Assembly: GCF_020687825.1 (NCBI RefSeq)
Contig: NZ_JAJEWP010000001.1
Coordinates: 544,078 to 608,077 of the forward strand
DNA: 64,000 nucleotides
Source of the DNA: Fluctibacter halophilus
GTDB lineage: Bacteria; Pseudomonadota; Gammaproteobacteria; Enterobacterales; Alteromonadaceae
Direction: 5' to 3'
In this document: piece after piece, positions 25,245 through 35,186 of the stretch
How positions within the stretch are numbered: the stretch's first letter is position 1
Layout: each line of letters opens with the position of its first letter
The notes under the pieces: generated by a model
Told to the model about the DNA's origin: nothing
Database searches by the model: none
The model's input: only the letters and a program-made list of their open reading frames with translations
Made by a program: the position numbers and the translations under genes

Positions 25245-26954
25245 GTGGCTGAAGCAACAGGTACAGATCTGGCCGTTGCCGGCGGTGGCGATTACACCGC
25301 AGACGTTGAGCCGGAACAAAAATCAGGCTTTATGGATGCCCTGGGCAGCGCCGATGTGATGCGTCAAATCACCTTGGTTGTTGCGCTGGTTATCTGTATT
25401 GCCATCGCCATTTTCATCGTTATCTGGGCGCAGGAACCTGACTACCGCCCATTGGCGCAGCTGGAAACCGAAGAGTTGATCCCTGCGCTTGATTATCTCG
25501 ATCAGAATTTTCCCGATTATCGTCTGGAAGGCAAAACGGTGCTGGTGCGCGAAAGCGATTATCAGCAAGTGAAGCTGGGTATGACCCGTGCCGGGCTGTC
25601 CGGTTTGGCCCAGGGGGGCAATGAGGGCACCGACATCATCATGCAGGACATGGGTTTTGGTGTCAGCCAACGGGTCGAGAAAGAACGTCTTAAGCATGCC
25701 CGTGAACAGCAACTGGCCCGCACTATCGAAGACATTGACGGCGTCAGCCGAGCTAAAGTGTTGCTTGCGCTGCCGAAAGAAAACGTGTTCGCCCGTCGGG
25801 AGAAGAAAGCCAGCGCTACCGTGGTTGTCACCACCGGGCGCAGTGGCAGCCTGTCCGGTGAAGAAGTGGACGCGATTGTGGATATCGTCGCTTCGGCTGT
25901 ACAGGGTATGGAGCCTGAGCGGGTCACGGTGACGGACAACAATGGACGGTTGCTGAACTCCGGTTCGCAGAGCTCCATGTCGGCCCGTGCACGCAAAGAA
26001 TACGAAATCGAGAAAAAGCGCGAGCAGGAATACCTCGAAAAAATCGATTCCATTCTGATCCCCGTGTTGGGGCTGGGCAATTACACCGCGCAAGCGGATG
26101 TGACCATGGATTTTACCTCGGTCGAGCAAACCCAGCGTCGCTACAATCCTGATCTGCCGGCAGTGCGCAGTGAAATGCTGGTGGAAGAAAACAGCGTGGG
26201 TGGCGTTATCGCAGGGATCCCCGGGGCGCTTACCAACCAGCCGCCGCTGGAGTCCAATATTCCTGAACAGGCAACCGGTGCCAATGCACAGCGCAGTGTA
26301 CCCGGGCGCAACGTCAAAGAAGAAACCCGTAACTATGAACTGGACACCACCATCAGTCACACCAAGCAACAGACCGGTGTTATCCGTCGTTTGAGTGTTT
26401 CGGTGGCGGTTGATTATGTCAACAGTACCGCCGAAGACGGCACTGTGACCAGCGAACCTAGAGCCCAGGCAGAGTTGCTCAACATCCGTCGTTTATTGCA
26501 AGGGGGGATCGGTTTTGACGTTTCCCGCGGTGATTCGTTGGAGGTGGTGAGTATTCCGTTCAGTCGTGAAGACGTCATTGATGCGGTAGAGTTACCCATT
26601 TATGAACAGGCCTGGTTCTGGCGACTGACCAAGTTTGTCGCCGGCGCGCTGGTGATCATTGTATTGATCCTTGCGGTCGTTCGCCCAATGTTGAAACGTT
26701 TGATCTATCCTGAAGATACCACCGATAAAAGTGAATTTGATGTTGATGACTCGCTGGATCTGGGTGATGAAACCATCAGCATGCTGACCCAGGAGTTTGA
26801 TGAAGGACAGGTTGGTTTTGCTTCTGACGGCTCGTTGATGCTGCCGGATCTGCATAAAGATGAAGATGTCCTCAAAGCCGTTCGTGCACTGGTCGCTAAT
26901 GAGCCTGAGCTGTCCGCTCAGGTTGTCAAAGGCTGGTTACTGCAGGACGAGTAG
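25245..26954 (+). CDS. fliF: Flagellar MS-ring protein FliF
   Basis: A 569-residue inner-membrane protein. The first membrane helix is around residues 42-64 (ITLVVALVICIAIAIFIVIW) and the second near 465-485 (FVAGALVIIVLILAVV). Ring-building periplasmic domains lie between, with family motifs such as LPKENVFARREKKASATVV. The C-terminal tail, ending ELSAQVVKGWL, binds FliG. Starts at GTG 25245 with AGAGAGG upstream. Length is normal for the family. Confidence 0.95.
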   Translation: MAEATGTDLAVAGGGDYTADVEPEQKSGFMDALGSADVMRQITLVVALVICIAIAIFIVIWAQEPDYRPLAQLETEELIPALDYLDQNFPDYRLEGKTVLVRESDYQQVKLGMTRAGLSGLAQGGNEGTDIIMQDMGFGVSQRVEKERLKHAREQQLARTIEDIDGVSRAKVLLALPKENVFARREKKASATVVVTTGRSGSLSGEEVDAIVDIVASAVQGMEPERVTVTDNNGRLLNSGSQSSMSARARKEYEIEKKREQEYLEKIDSILIPVLGLGNYTAQADVTMDFTSVEQTQRRYNPDLPAVRSEMLVEENSVGGVIAGIPGALTNQPPLESNIPEQATGANAQRSVPGRNVKEETRNYELDTTISHTKQQTGVIRRLSVSVAVDYVNSTAEDGTVTSEPRAQAELLNIRRLLQGGIGFDVSRGDSLEVVSIPFSREDVIDAVELPIYEQAWFWRLTKFVAGALVIIVLILAVVRPMLKRLIYPEDTTDKSEFDVDDSLDLGDETISMLTQEFDEGQVGFASDGSLMLPDLHKDEDVLKAVRALVANEPELSAQVVKGWLLQDE

Positions 26955-26965
26955 GAGCGTAGGTA

Positions 26966-28006
26966 ATGGCTGAAGAAATGATGGAAATGCAACAAATGAC
27001 CTACGACGTCAGCAAACTGGAAGGCGTCGATAAGGCGGCTATCCTGTTGCTGAGCTTGTCAGAAGAAGACGCGGCGCAAATCCTCAAACACCTGGAACCC
27101 AAACAGGTGCAGAAGCTGGGCCAGGCCATGGCGCAGATTGACGATATGACCCAACCCAAGATAACTGCGGTGCATAAGCATTTCATCGAGGAAATCCAGA
27201 ATTACAGTACCATTGGCTTCCAAAGCCAGGATTTCGTCAAGCGTGCACTGACCGCGGCACTGGGGGAAGACAAAGCGGCCAACCTGATCGATCAGATCCT
27301 GATGGGAACCGGTGCCAAAGGTCTCGACTCTCTGAAGTGGATGGACTCCAAGCAGGTGGCCAGCATTATTCGCAACGAGCACCCGCAGATCCAGACCATC
27401 GTGTTGTCGTATCTGGAAGCGGAGCAGTCCGCCGAAATTTTGTCGCAGTTCCCGGAGAAGGTGCGCCTGGATTTGATGATGCGTGTCGCCAACCTCGAAG
27501 AAGTGCAACCGGCAGCCTTGCAGGAATTAAACGAAATCATGGAAAAACAATTTGCAGGTCAGGCGGGAACCCAGGCAGCGAAAATGGGCGGCCTGAAGTC
27601 TGCTGCCGACATCATGAACTACCTGGATACCAATATCGAAGGTCAGTTGATGGACGCTATCCGCGAGCAGGACGAAGAGATGAGCCAGCAGATCCAGGAT
27701 CTGATGTTCGTATTCGACAACCTGGCGGACGTGGACGACCGGGCCATTCAGTCGATTCTGCGCGAAGTGCAACAAGACTCGCTGCTTAAAGCCATTAAAG
27801 GCGCCGATGAAGAGCTGCGCGCGAAGATCACCAACAATATGTCCAAACGGGCGGCAGAAATGTTACTCGACGATCTGGAAGCCCTTGGTCCTGTGCGTAT
27901 CAGTGAAGTTGAAACGGCGCAGAAAGAAATTCTGTCTGTGGCACGACGCCTGGCTGATGCCGGTGAAATCATGCTTGGCGGCGGTGGCGGCGAAGAATTC
28001 CTGTAA
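26966..28006 (+). CDS. fliG: Flagellar motor switch protein FliG
   Basis: A 346-residue rotor protein. It shows the N-terminal FliF-binding domain (KAAILLLSLSEEDAAQILKHL), the middle EHPQIQTIVLSYL motif, and the C-terminal torque helix with conserved charged residues (DDRAIQSILREVQ and LAKAIKGADEEL-like region). FliG couples ion flow through the stator to rotation. It lies 11 bases after fliF. Confidence 0.95.
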   Translation: MAEEMMEMQQMTYDVSKLEGVDKAAILLLSLSEEDAAQILKHLEPKQVQKLGQAMAQIDDMTQPKITAVHKHFIEEIQNYSTIGFQSQDFVKRALTAALGEDKAANLIDQILMGTGAKGLDSLKWMDSKQVASIIRNEHPQIQTIVLSYLEAEQSAEILSQFPEKVRLDLMMRVANLEEVQPAALQELNEIMEKQFAGQAGTQAAKMGGLKSAADIMNYLDTNIEGQLMDAIREQDEEMSQQIQDLMFVFDNLADVDDRAIQSILREVQQDSLLKAIKGADEELRAKITNNMSKRAAEMLLDDLEALGPVRISEVETAQKEILSVARRLADAGEIMLGGGGGEEFL

Positions 28007-28017
28007 GGGGTTAGGTT

Positions 28018-28806
28018 GTGCATAAACCGATTTATTCTGATCCGGATGAGCAAGACATCAAAAGCTGGGACTTGCCGTTCGTCGAAGATGATATGCCGCC
28101 TCCAGCGGAGCAAACCAATGCGTTGAATCGGCGCAGTGATTGGAAATACGAGCCGCCTGAGTCGGCTGATGAAGACATCGCGCCGCCCACGGCGGAGGAA
28201 ATTGAAGCCATTCGCCAGCAAGCCTACGAGGAAGGATTTGCCGAAGGCAAAGCAGAAGGACTGGAAAAAGGCCTGGCAGAAGGGCAGGAAAAAGGTTACG
28301 AGGAGGGTTTTGCCAAAGGGCAACAGGCGGGCCATGAAGCCGGTTTTGAGCAAGGTAAAACCGAAGGCGATGCCTTGGTTGAGCGTTGGCAGTCGCTCAT
28401 GGAAACCCTGCATGATCCGGTCGCCAAGGTGGAGCGTAGCGTTGAAAGTGAGTTGGTGCGACTGGCCGTTTCTCTTGCCAGAGCCGTGATCCGCAGCGAA
28501 GTAAAAACCAATCAGGATTTGATATTCCAGGCCCTCAGCGAAGGGCTGAAAGTATTGCCTATTCAGGAGCAACAGTACCAGATCCACCTGCATCCCGATG
28601 ATTTGGCGCTGGTGCGCCAGCATTTCAGTGAAGAAGACATCGAAAACCACCACTGGGTATTGATTGAAAGCCCCAATATGACCCCGGGCGGCTGTGATAT
28701 TTCCACCTCCAACAATGCCGTCGACGTCAGTGTTGAGCGACGTTGTCGCGATGTACTGGACAAGTTCCTGCTGGAACAGGGGCTGGGACGGGGTGATGAT
28801 GACTGA
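28018..28806 (+). CDS. fliH: Flagellar export apparatus ATPase regulator FliH
   Basis: A 262-residue protein starting at GTG. The middle (about residues 65-120) carries many G-x-x-x-G and E-G-x-x-x-G repeats (EEGFAEGKAEG, EKGYEEGFAKG), the long helix typical of FliH. The C-terminal part, from about 130, is the FliI-binding domain with VRLAVSLARAVIR. FliH holds FliI inactive and brings it to the export gate. It overlaps fliI by 11 bases. Confidence 0.9.
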   Translation: MHKPIYSDPDEQDIKSWDLPFVEDDMPPPAEQTNALNRRSDWKYEPPESADEDIAPPTAEEIEAIRQQAYEEGFAEGKAEGLEKGLAEGQEKGYEEGFAKGQQAGHEAGFEQGKTEGDALVERWQSLMETLHDPVAKVERSVESELVRLAVSLARAVIRSEVKTNQDLIFQALSEGLKVLPIQEQQYQIHLHPDDLALVRQHFSEEDIENHHWVLIESPNMTPGGCDISTSNNAVDVSVERRCRDVLDKFLLEQGLGRGDDD

Positions 28807-30148
28807 GTCCGCCCTCAACCAACGTTTGCTCAAACGGTTCGAAAAACTGCAACAACAGGTGCCACAGCCCCCCAGTGTGGCAGCCGGTAAGCTGGTACGG
28901 GGTATCGGCCTGACGCTGGAAGCGGTGGGATGCCAGATGCCTGTGGGCTCTCAGTGCCTGGTGCAAACCATCGATGGTGAGATTGAAGCCGAGGTAGTGG
29001 GGTTTGCTGAAAACATTACCTACCTGATGCCGACCGAGGCGGTCAAGGGCATTGTGCCGGGAAGCCGCGTGCAGCCGCTGGCACGGGAGCAAGGCTTGCC
29101 GGTCGGCATGGATTTGCTCGGTCGGGTAGTTGATGGCAATGGCCAGCCGTTGGATGGCCTGGGTCCTATCGCCGCTGAGCGGCGTGTGCCGCTGACCCGT
29201 CCGCCGATGAACCCACTGACCCGCCGCCCGATCAGTCAACCCCTTGATGTTGGCGTGCGCGCCATCAATGCCATGATCACCGTAGGCTCTGGGCAGCGCA
29301 TGGGGCTGTTTGCCGGTTCCGGTGTGGGTAAAAGCGTGTTGCTGGGCATGATGACCCGCGGTACGACCGCAGACGTGGTGGTCGTGGGGCTGGTCGGAGA
29401 ACGGGGCCGAGAAGTCAAAGAATTCATTCAGGACATCCTGAGTGAAGAAGAGCGTCAGAAAGCCGTCGTGGTTGCCGCACCGGCAGATACCTCGCCTTTG
29501 ATGCGACTCAAAGGGTGTGAAACCGCGGTCAGTATCGCCGAGTATTTTCGCGATCAGGGCATGAATGTGCTGCTGCTGATTGATTCGCTGACCCGTTATG
29601 CCATGGCACAGCGTGAAATTGCACTGGCAGTCGGTGAACCGCCTGCCACCAAAGGTTATCCACCCTCAGTGTTTGCCCGTTTGCCGGCATTGGTCGAGCG
29701 GGCCGGTAACGGCGGGGAGCATCAGGGCAGTATCACAGCATTTTATACCGTATTGACGGAAGGGGATGACTTACAGGACCCCATTGCCGATGCGGCAAGG
29801 GCCATTCTTGATGGTCACATTGTTTTGTCCCGTAGCCTGGCAGACTCAGGACATTATCCGGCCATTGATGTTGAAGCGTCGATCAGCCGGGTGATGCCGC
29901 AGGTGGTCAGCGACGAGCATTTGCTGGCCAGTCGACGAATACGCCAAGTGTACTCGACCTATCAGCAGAATCGCGACTTGATCAGTATCGGTGCCTATAA
30001 CCGTGGTACGGATCCGCGCATTGACCTGGCCATCAATGCTGAGCCGGCCATCAATGCCTTCTTACAACAGGGGATGACCCAGGTACTGCCTTACGACGAG
30101 AGTTTGGAAGGCATGGCGAAACTGGCTCAAGGGCTAGGTAAAGGGTAA
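28796..30148 (+). CDS. fliI: Flagellum-specific export ATPase FliI
   Basis: A 450-residue F1-beta-like ATPase. Walker A is AGSGVGKS at residues 173-180, and the Walker B strand is LLLIDSLTRYAMAQREI. GERGREV and the type III ATPase stretch VGEPPATKGYPPSVFA follow. I chose the ATG pair at 28796/28799 because a start at 28694 would lie deep inside fliH. It unfolds and delivers export substrates. Confidence 0.94.
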   Translation: MMTESALNQRLLKRFEKLQQQVPQPPSVAAGKLVRGIGLTLEAVGCQMPVGSQCLVQTIDGEIEAEVVGFAENITYLMPTEAVKGIVPGSRVQPLAREQGLPVGMDLLGRVVDGNGQPLDGLGPIAAERRVPLTRPPMNPLTRRPISQPLDVGVRAINAMITVGSGQRMGLFAGSGVGKSVLLGMMTRGTTADVVVVGLVGERGREVKEFIQDILSEEERQKAVVVAAPADTSPLMRLKGCETAVSIAEYFRDQGMNVLLLIDSLTRYAMAQREIALAVGEPPATKGYPPSVFARLPALVERAGNGGEHQGSITAFYTVLTEGDDLQDPIADAARAILDGHIVLSRSLADSGHYPAIDVEASISRVMPQVVSDEHLLASRRIRQVYSTYQQNRDLISIGAYNRGTDPRIDLAINAEPAINAFLQQGMTQVLPYDESLEGMAKLAQGLGKG

Positions 30149-30163
30149 CGGGAGTCGAACAAA

Positions 30164-30601
30164 ATGCGCGGTCATCAACAACTACAAAAGGTTGCTCGCT
30201 GGGAGCGGGATAAAGAGGACGCCTGTGCGCGTCAATTTCAGTTGGCCCAGCAGCAGGTGCAAAACGAAAAGCTAAAACTGCAACACCTTGAGCAATACAA
30301 GCGAGAGTACCTCAATCAACACCATCTGCGTGGCAGTGCGGGGGTTGAGGCCAAACATTTTAGCCAGTTTCATTCGTTTATTGCCAAACTCGATAAGGCC
30401 TGCGAGCAGCAGTTGCAAATTCAGAATCAGGCCGTGTTGGTGGCAGAGCAGCGTAAACAGCAATGGCTGGCCCAACAGCGTAAGCGCAAAGCGGTGGAAA
30501 TGCTGTTGCAGAAAAAAGCCGATGCGGAGCAACTGCTTGAAAACAAAAGGGAACAAGCAATGCTGGACGAAATTGCATTGCAAAAATTTGTGCGTGGTTA
30601 A
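30164..30601 (+). CDS. fliJ: Flagellar export protein FliJ
   Basis: A 145-residue, highly charged, almost entirely coiled-coil protein rich in Q, K and E, as FliJ proteins are. FliJ is a stalk-like partner of FliI and an export chaperone. It lies 15 bases after fliI and is followed by a sigma54-like promoter before fliK. The sequence itself is poorly conserved, so position is a large part of the evidence. Confidence 0.85.
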   Translation: MRGHQQLQKVARWERDKEDACARQFQLAQQQVQNEKLKLQHLEQYKREYLNQHHLRGSAGVEAKHFSQFHSFIAKLDKACEQQLQIQNQAVLVAEQRKQQWLAQQRKRKAVEMLLQKKADAEQLLENKREQAMLDEIALQKFVRG

Positions 30602-30605
30602 CACA

Positions 30606-30624
30606 GTTGGAATGACACTTGCTG
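30606..30624 (+). promoter_or_regulatory. Sigma54 promoter before fliK
   Basis: GTTGGAATGACACTTGCTG, with GG at 30609-30610 and GC at 30621-30622, ten bases apart. It starts five bases after fliJ and lies 56 bases before the fliK ATG. It suggests that fliK to flhB can be driven separately from fliE. Confidence 0.6.
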
Positions 30625-30680
30625 TGTTGAGGGACAAACACCCCTTTTTGGCCTGAAACGGGCGCTGGAACGAGGTTACG

Positions 30681-32594
30681 ATGCAACAAATTGCCACCCG
30701 AACGTCACAAGTTGCCGCTTTGCCGGTTAGCACCGATACCCTGAATACCACGGGTAGTTCGGCCTCTCGCGAGTATGAGCAGCAAAGTAGCGAGCATTTC
30801 CGTGAAATGCTGGACATGCAACGCAACCGCGACCGCTCGCCGGGCAACCCTGTTGAGCCCCGGCCGCAGCGCCCTGAACGTTCTGCCGCCAGTGAGAGCC
30901 CCGCTCCAGACAAACAGGATGCGGTGCAGTCCTCTGAACGTGACCATACGCAGAAAAATCATAGCGATGAGAAGCCCGTCGAAGCACAACAGACGGATAA
31001 CGCCACCCAGGCACCGGCGCCAAAAAGCAATGCTGATAAAGCCGAACAAGACGCCTCGGTGACGCCGGAAGAGACCAGCACTGAGACCGATCCCTCTCTG
31101 GTAGCAGAAACAAACGGCAATGACGAAGCGTTACTGAATGAAGCGTCCGCCGTTGTCTCCGAAGAAGCACAACCTGACGTCGAGTTGGGCGTTACTGTGG
31201 ATTGGTTAACCTTGCTGGCGCAAATCAACGGTAACATTGACAAAGAACAATCTGCGCCGCAAGTACAACCCGATGCGGTTGAAATGACATTGCCAGAGTT
31301 GGAAGGCGCCATTTCCGAACAACTCAACAGCCTGATACAGCAACTGGATAGTGGCGAAACCCTGACCCCTGAGGCGCAGGCGGAACTGGCCGGCTTGATG
31401 GCACAATGGGCTAAACAGTGGCTCAGCCAAGCGGACAATGCTTCGGGGCAGGACGTACAGACTGAACTGACAGACGATTTGAACGGGATGTTGCGTGAGG
31501 CACTCAGCGCCCTTGACTTGTCTGCCGATGTCGAGCAGGCGTCACCCCTTGGCGCGATGCTGAAAGATTTGCTCGCTCAAACGGCACTGGATGGTGAGCA
31601 AAATACCGACCAGCAACAACTGGGCTTGTTTAACGCCAAGCCTGCTGAAGTATCGGTCAAGACTAACCAGAGCGACCCTGATGGTTTGCTGAAAACACTG
31701 GCACAGTTACCGAAAGAAACCCGTGACAACCTGATCACACAAGTCACCGCGATGCTGGAAAAGGGTGATACCACCAAGGTCAGCGATGAAACAGCGAAAG
31801 GACTGGCCAATGTGGTCGGGCAAATGAACGAACAGCAGCAAAAACAGTTTCTGGCCTCATTGAGCGCAGGACTGGATGAAATCAGTGCCCAGCGCAAGCA
31901 GGGCCATGAGCCGGGTATTGATCTGCAGGCATTGATTGGCGCCAGTCTGGCCAAAGCCGGCGTCGAAGGTGAGTTGGCGATTCAGCAGCAGGCCAAGGCA
32001 GTCGAAGCCCTGACCCAGGTACTTGAGCGCGCTCAGCATGCCCAACATGCGATGACACAAGGGATGGAACATGCCCTTAACGTGGTACGCCAGGAGCGTC
32101 ACGCGCCGGTGTCAGCGATGGATGCACAAATGAGCGCGAGTGTAGATGCGCAGCGTCAGCAGGCGTTTGACAAAGCGGTCGCTCTGCACAAGCCCGAAGG
32201 GGCCCAACAGATGGCCGACAAGGTGCGCTGGATGGTGAATGCGCAGAACATGCAAGCGGATATTCGCCTGGACCCACCAGAGCTGGGCAGCATGAAGGTG
32301 CGTATCAATGTGAGCGGTGAATCGGCCACGGTGAATTTTGTGGTGCAGTCTCAGCAAGCCCGAGAGGTGCTGGAACAGGCAACACCGCGGCTGAAAGAAT
32401 TGCTTGAAGAGCAAGGTATCCAATTAGGCCAGTCGTCGGTTGAACAAGAACAACAGGGCAATGAAGCCAATGAAGGACAGATGGCCGGTGGCGATGGATT
32501 GGGGCAGGGGGATGACGGCCTGGAAGAGGGCGCGGGTATGCGTGAACAATCCATTCCCCGGGTTCACAATGGCCTGATCGATTATTTTGTTTAG
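30681..32594 (+). CDS. fliK: Flagellar hook-length control protein FliK
   Basis: A 637-residue protein. Residues about 20-200 are acidic, low-complexity and rich in E, Q, S, T and A, as in the flexible ruler of FliK. The conserved C-terminal hook-control domain lies near residues 510-600 (DIRLDPPELGSMKVRINV and EQATPRLKELLEEQGIQL). FliK measures hook length and switches FlhB specificity. Longer than enterobacterial FliK, similar to marine relatives. Confidence 0.9.
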   Translation: MQQIATRTSQVAALPVSTDTLNTTGSSASREYEQQSSEHFREMLDMQRNRDRSPGNPVEPRPQRPERSAASESPAPDKQDAVQSSERDHTQKNHSDEKPVEAQQTDNATQAPAPKSNADKAEQDASVTPEETSTETDPSLVAETNGNDEALLNEASAVVSEEAQPDVELGVTVDWLTLLAQINGNIDKEQSAPQVQPDAVEMTLPELEGAISEQLNSLIQQLDSGETLTPEAQAELAGLMAQWAKQWLSQADNASGQDVQTELTDDLNGMLREALSALDLSADVEQASPLGAMLKDLLAQTALDGEQNTDQQQLGLFNAKPAEVSVKTNQSDPDGLLKTLAQLPKETRDNLITQVTAMLEKGDTTKVSDETAKGLANVVGQMNEQQQKQFLASLSAGLDEISAQRKQGHEPGIDLQALIGASLAKAGVEGELAIQQQAKAVEALTQVLERAQHAQHAMTQGMEHALNVVRQERHAPVSAMDAQMSASVDAQRQQAFDKAVALHKPEGAQQMADKVRWMVNAQNMQADIRLDPPELGSMKVRINVSGESATVNFVVQSQQAREVLEQATPRLKELLEEQGIQLGQSSVEQEQQGNEANEGQMAGGDGLGQGDDGLEEGAGMREQSIPRVHNGLIDYFV

Positions 32595-32675
32595 CGATTT
32601 AGACCACGCAATCCTTGGCGATTGGTCCTGACTTGAGGATAATGACGGTCTACAACGTTCTGACACGAGACAGTT

Positions 32676-33206
32676 ATGGCTGAAGAAGAATTACAAATGG
32701 AAGAAGGTGGCGGCAAAAGCAAGAAGATGATGATCATCATCATTGTTGCTGTTGTGCTGGTCGCCGGTGGTGCTGCGGCGTTTTTCATGCTCGGTGGTGA
32801 AGAGCCGATGGCGGTTGATGCCAGCGACGGTGCCATGGCCCCCCTGGAAGATGGTGCTGCGCCAGCCGCCAGTAATGCCAAGGTGGGCACAGCCCTGTAT
32901 GTGGCGATGCCCCGTCCTTTTGTGTTTAACGTGCCGGGTAGCGGCAGAGACCGGTTGGTGCAAATCAAGGTTCAGTTAATGGTCCGTGGTTCCGATAACG
33001 AAGAATCAGCCAAGATGCACATTCCAATGATTGAAGGCACCTTGTTACGGGTGTTCAGTGGTGCGAATGCCGATGATCTTGTCACCGAAGCGGGCAAAAC
33101 CGCGTTGCGTGACCAATCGGTACGTGAAGTACAAAAGGCGATGCAGGAAATAGTGGGTAAGCAGGTGGTTGAGCAAGTGCTGTTTACCGGTTTTGTGATG
33201 CAATAA
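32676..33206 (+). CDS. fliL: Flagellar basal-body protein FliL
   Basis: A 176-residue membrane protein. A lysine-rich N-terminus precedes one membrane helix around residues 14-36 (MMIIIIVAVVLVAGGAAAFF), then a linker and a periplasmic domain ending VRDQ-type motif and VEQVLFTGFVMQ. FliL strengthens stator function. Separated from fliK by 81 bases and from fliM by 12. Confidence 0.9.
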   Translation: MAEEELQMEEGGGKSKKMMIIIIVAVVLVAGGAAAFFMLGGEEPMAVDASDGAMAPLEDGAAPAASNAKVGTALYVAMPRPFVFNVPGSGRDRLVQIKVQLMVRGSDNEESAKMHIPMIEGTLLRVFSGANADDLVTEAGKTALRDQSVREVQKAMQEIVGKQVVEQVLFTGFVMQ

Positions 33207-33218
33207 GCGAGAAGAACA

Positions 33219-34286
33219 TTGAGCGATTTACTGTCCCAAGACGAAATTGACGCGCTGTTACACGGCGTCGATGAAGTCGAAGAAGAAGAAGTCGATTCCA
33301 GCGACGGCGATAGCAGCGCCCTGGAATACGACTTCTCATCGCAGGATCGTATTGTCCGGGGTCGCATGCCGACGCTGGAAATCGTCAATGAGCGTTTTGC
33401 CCGCCACATGCGGATCAGCCTGTTCAATATGATGCGTCGCTCGGCCGAGGTGTCGATCAACGGCATTCAGATGATCAAGTTCGGTGAGTACATTCACACC
33501 CTGTTTGTACCGACCAGCCTGAACATGGTGCGATTCCGTCCGCTGAAAGGGACTGGACTCATCACCATGGAAGCGCGACTGGTGTTTATCCTGGTGGATA
33601 ACTTCTTCGGTGGTGACGGGCGTTACCACGCCAAGATTGAAGGCCGGGAGTTTACCCCGACCGAGCGCCGCATCATTCAGATGTTGCTGAAACTGATTTT
33701 CGAAGATTACAAAGAAGCCTGGGCACCGGTCATGGATGTGTCCTTCGAATATCTGGACTCGGAAGTCAACCCGGCCATGGCCAATATCGTCAGTCCCACG
33801 GAAGTAGTCGTGATCAGCTCGTTTCACATTGAGCTCGATGGCGGCGGTGGTGATTTCCACGTATCTCTGCCGTATTCGATGCTGGAGCCGATCCGTGAAT
33901 TGCTGGATGCCGGTGTACAAAGTGACAAAGAAGACACCGATCTGCGTTGGTCTAAGGCCCTGCGTGATGAAATCATGGATGTGAATGTCAGCCTGACCAC
34001 CCACATGATGGACATTGAATTGTCACTGTCCGAAATCATGGAGCTTAAAGCCGGTGATATTATTCCGATTGAAATGCCGGAACACATTACCGTACTGATT
34101 GAAGAATTACCCACGTTCCGCGCTAAGCTGGGGCGTTCGCGAGACAATGTGGCGTTGAAGATCACTGATAAGATCCCACGCCCGACTTCGGTGAAATCCG
34201 AATTACAGTTGTTAACCAAAGGCGGCCGCAGAATTGACAGTGACGCCGAACTGCAGGTCCTCGAGGAAGATCTTGATGACCTGTAA
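33219..34286 (+). CDS. fliM: Flagellar motor switch protein FliM
   Basis: A 355-residue switch protein. The CheY-P-binding N-terminus LLSQDEIDALLHG is at once after the start. The middle CheC-like domain and the C-terminal SpoA domain (MDIELSLSEIMELKAGDII) follow. The start is a TTG at 33219; no ATG or GTG nearby would keep the conserved N-terminus. Starts 12 bases after fliL. Confidence 0.94.
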   Translation: MSDLLSQDEIDALLHGVDEVEEEEVDSSDGDSSALEYDFSSQDRIVRGRMPTLEIVNERFARHMRISLFNMMRRSAEVSINGIQMIKFGEYIHTLFVPTSLNMVRFRPLKGTGLITMEARLVFILVDNFFGGDGRYHAKIEGREFTPTERRIIQMLLKLIFEDYKEAWAPVMDVSFEYLDSEVNPAMANIVSPTEVVVISSFHIELDGGGGDFHVSLPYSMLEPIRELLDAGVQSDKEDTDLRWSKALRDEIMDVNVSLTTHMMDIELSLSEIMELKAGDIIPIEMPEHITVLIEELPTFRAKLGRSRDNVALKITDKIPRPTSVKSELQLLTKGGRRIDSDAELQVLEEDLDDL

Positions 34287-34306
34287 ACTGACACGAGGTA
34301 TCCATC

Positions 34307-34741
34307 ATGAGTGATGAAGACGGAATGGACGATTGGGCCGCAGCGATGGCCGAACAGGCTGACGCTGAGGCTGGCGAAGACGAAGGTGGTGATAAGCCCG
34401 ATCTTGGCGCCAATGAAATGGACGTCGAAGTGGCTGAGCTGGATGAGCTACAGGAAGACAAGCCCATCACCGCTGAAGAAAAGCGCAAACTTGACACGAT
34501 TCTGGACATCCCCGTTACCATCTCCATGGAGGTCGGGCGTAGCCAGATCAGTATCCGAAACCTGCTGCAATTAAACCAGGGCTCCGTGGTGGAACTCGAC
34601 CGGGTTGCCGGTGAACCACTGGATGTTCTGATTAATGGCACGTTGATTGCTCATGGTGAAGTAGTAGTGGTCAACGACAAGTTTGGTATTCGGTTAACCG
34701 ATGTTATTAGTCAAATCGAAAGAATTAAAAAGCTCAGATAA
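34307..34741 (+). CDS. fliN: Flagellar motor switch protein FliN
   Basis: A 144-residue C-ring protein. An acidic N-terminal half is followed by the SpoA domain ([62 protein letters not shown]). GAGGT precedes the ATG. The fliO frame begins inside its last 41 bases. Confidence 0.94.
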   Translation: MSDEDGMDDWAAAMAEQADAEAGEDEGGDKPDLGANEMDVEVAELDELQEDKPITAEEKRKLDTILDIPVTISMEVGRSQISIRNLLQLNQGSVVELDRVAGEPLDVLINGTLIAHGEVVVVNDKFGIRLTDVISQIERIKKLR

Positions 34742-35186
34742 AAATACTTCATTTAAAACATGGGGTTACGTTGCATTTGTAACCCCATTCCTTACCTCCC
34801 AAACAGCCTTTGCCGAGACAGATTCGCTGTCTAATCCGGCCTCAGTAGTGTCAATTTTCCTGTCTTTATTGCTGGTGATCGGCGTGGTTTTCATGCTGGC
34901 GTACCTTGCGCGTCGGTTTAATGTCACTCCCGGTCAGGGTGGACAGATGAAAGTGGTCGCCTCGATGATGGCTGGCACCAAGGAGCGTGTGATGGTGTTG
35001 CAGGTAGGCGATGAGCAGCACCTGATAGGCGTTACCGCACACAACATTAACCATCTTGCCAAACTTGAGACACCGCTGGCTGCAGCAACGCCTGCCGCCA
35101 GTGGCGCCCAGTTCAAAGACAAGCTGACCCAGGCATTGGCCTCAAAGATGAATCCTAATCTCACTAACGGCAAGGAGAAGCAATGA
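34701..35186 (+). CDS. fliO: Flagellar biosynthesis protein FliO
   Basis: A 161-residue protein. A signal-like stretch (about residues 20-38, ending QTAFA) and a membrane helix (about 48-70, [22 protein letters not shown]) precede a cytoplasmic domain with [31 protein letters not shown], recognisable as FliO. FliO helps assemble the FliP ring. The start at 34701 lies inside fliN and is not certain; no good ribosome site is seen. Overlaps fliP by ATGA. Confidence 0.82.
   Translation: MLLVKSKELKSSDKNTSFKTWGYVAFVTPFLTSQTAFAETDSLSNPASVVSIFLSLLLVIGVVFMLAYLARRFNVTPGQGGQMKVVASMMAGTKERVMVLQVGDEQHLIGVTAHNINHLAKLETPLAAATPAASGAQFKDKLTQALASKMNPNLTNGKEKQ

Noticed and set aside
25323-26369. Minus-strand frame of 348 codons inside fliF
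   Set aside because: Antisense shadow of a conserved gene; no start signals or recognisable domain.
27748-28833. Minus-strand frame of 361 codons across fliG, fliH and fliI
   Set aside because: Overlaps three conserved genes on the opposite strand and has no family features.
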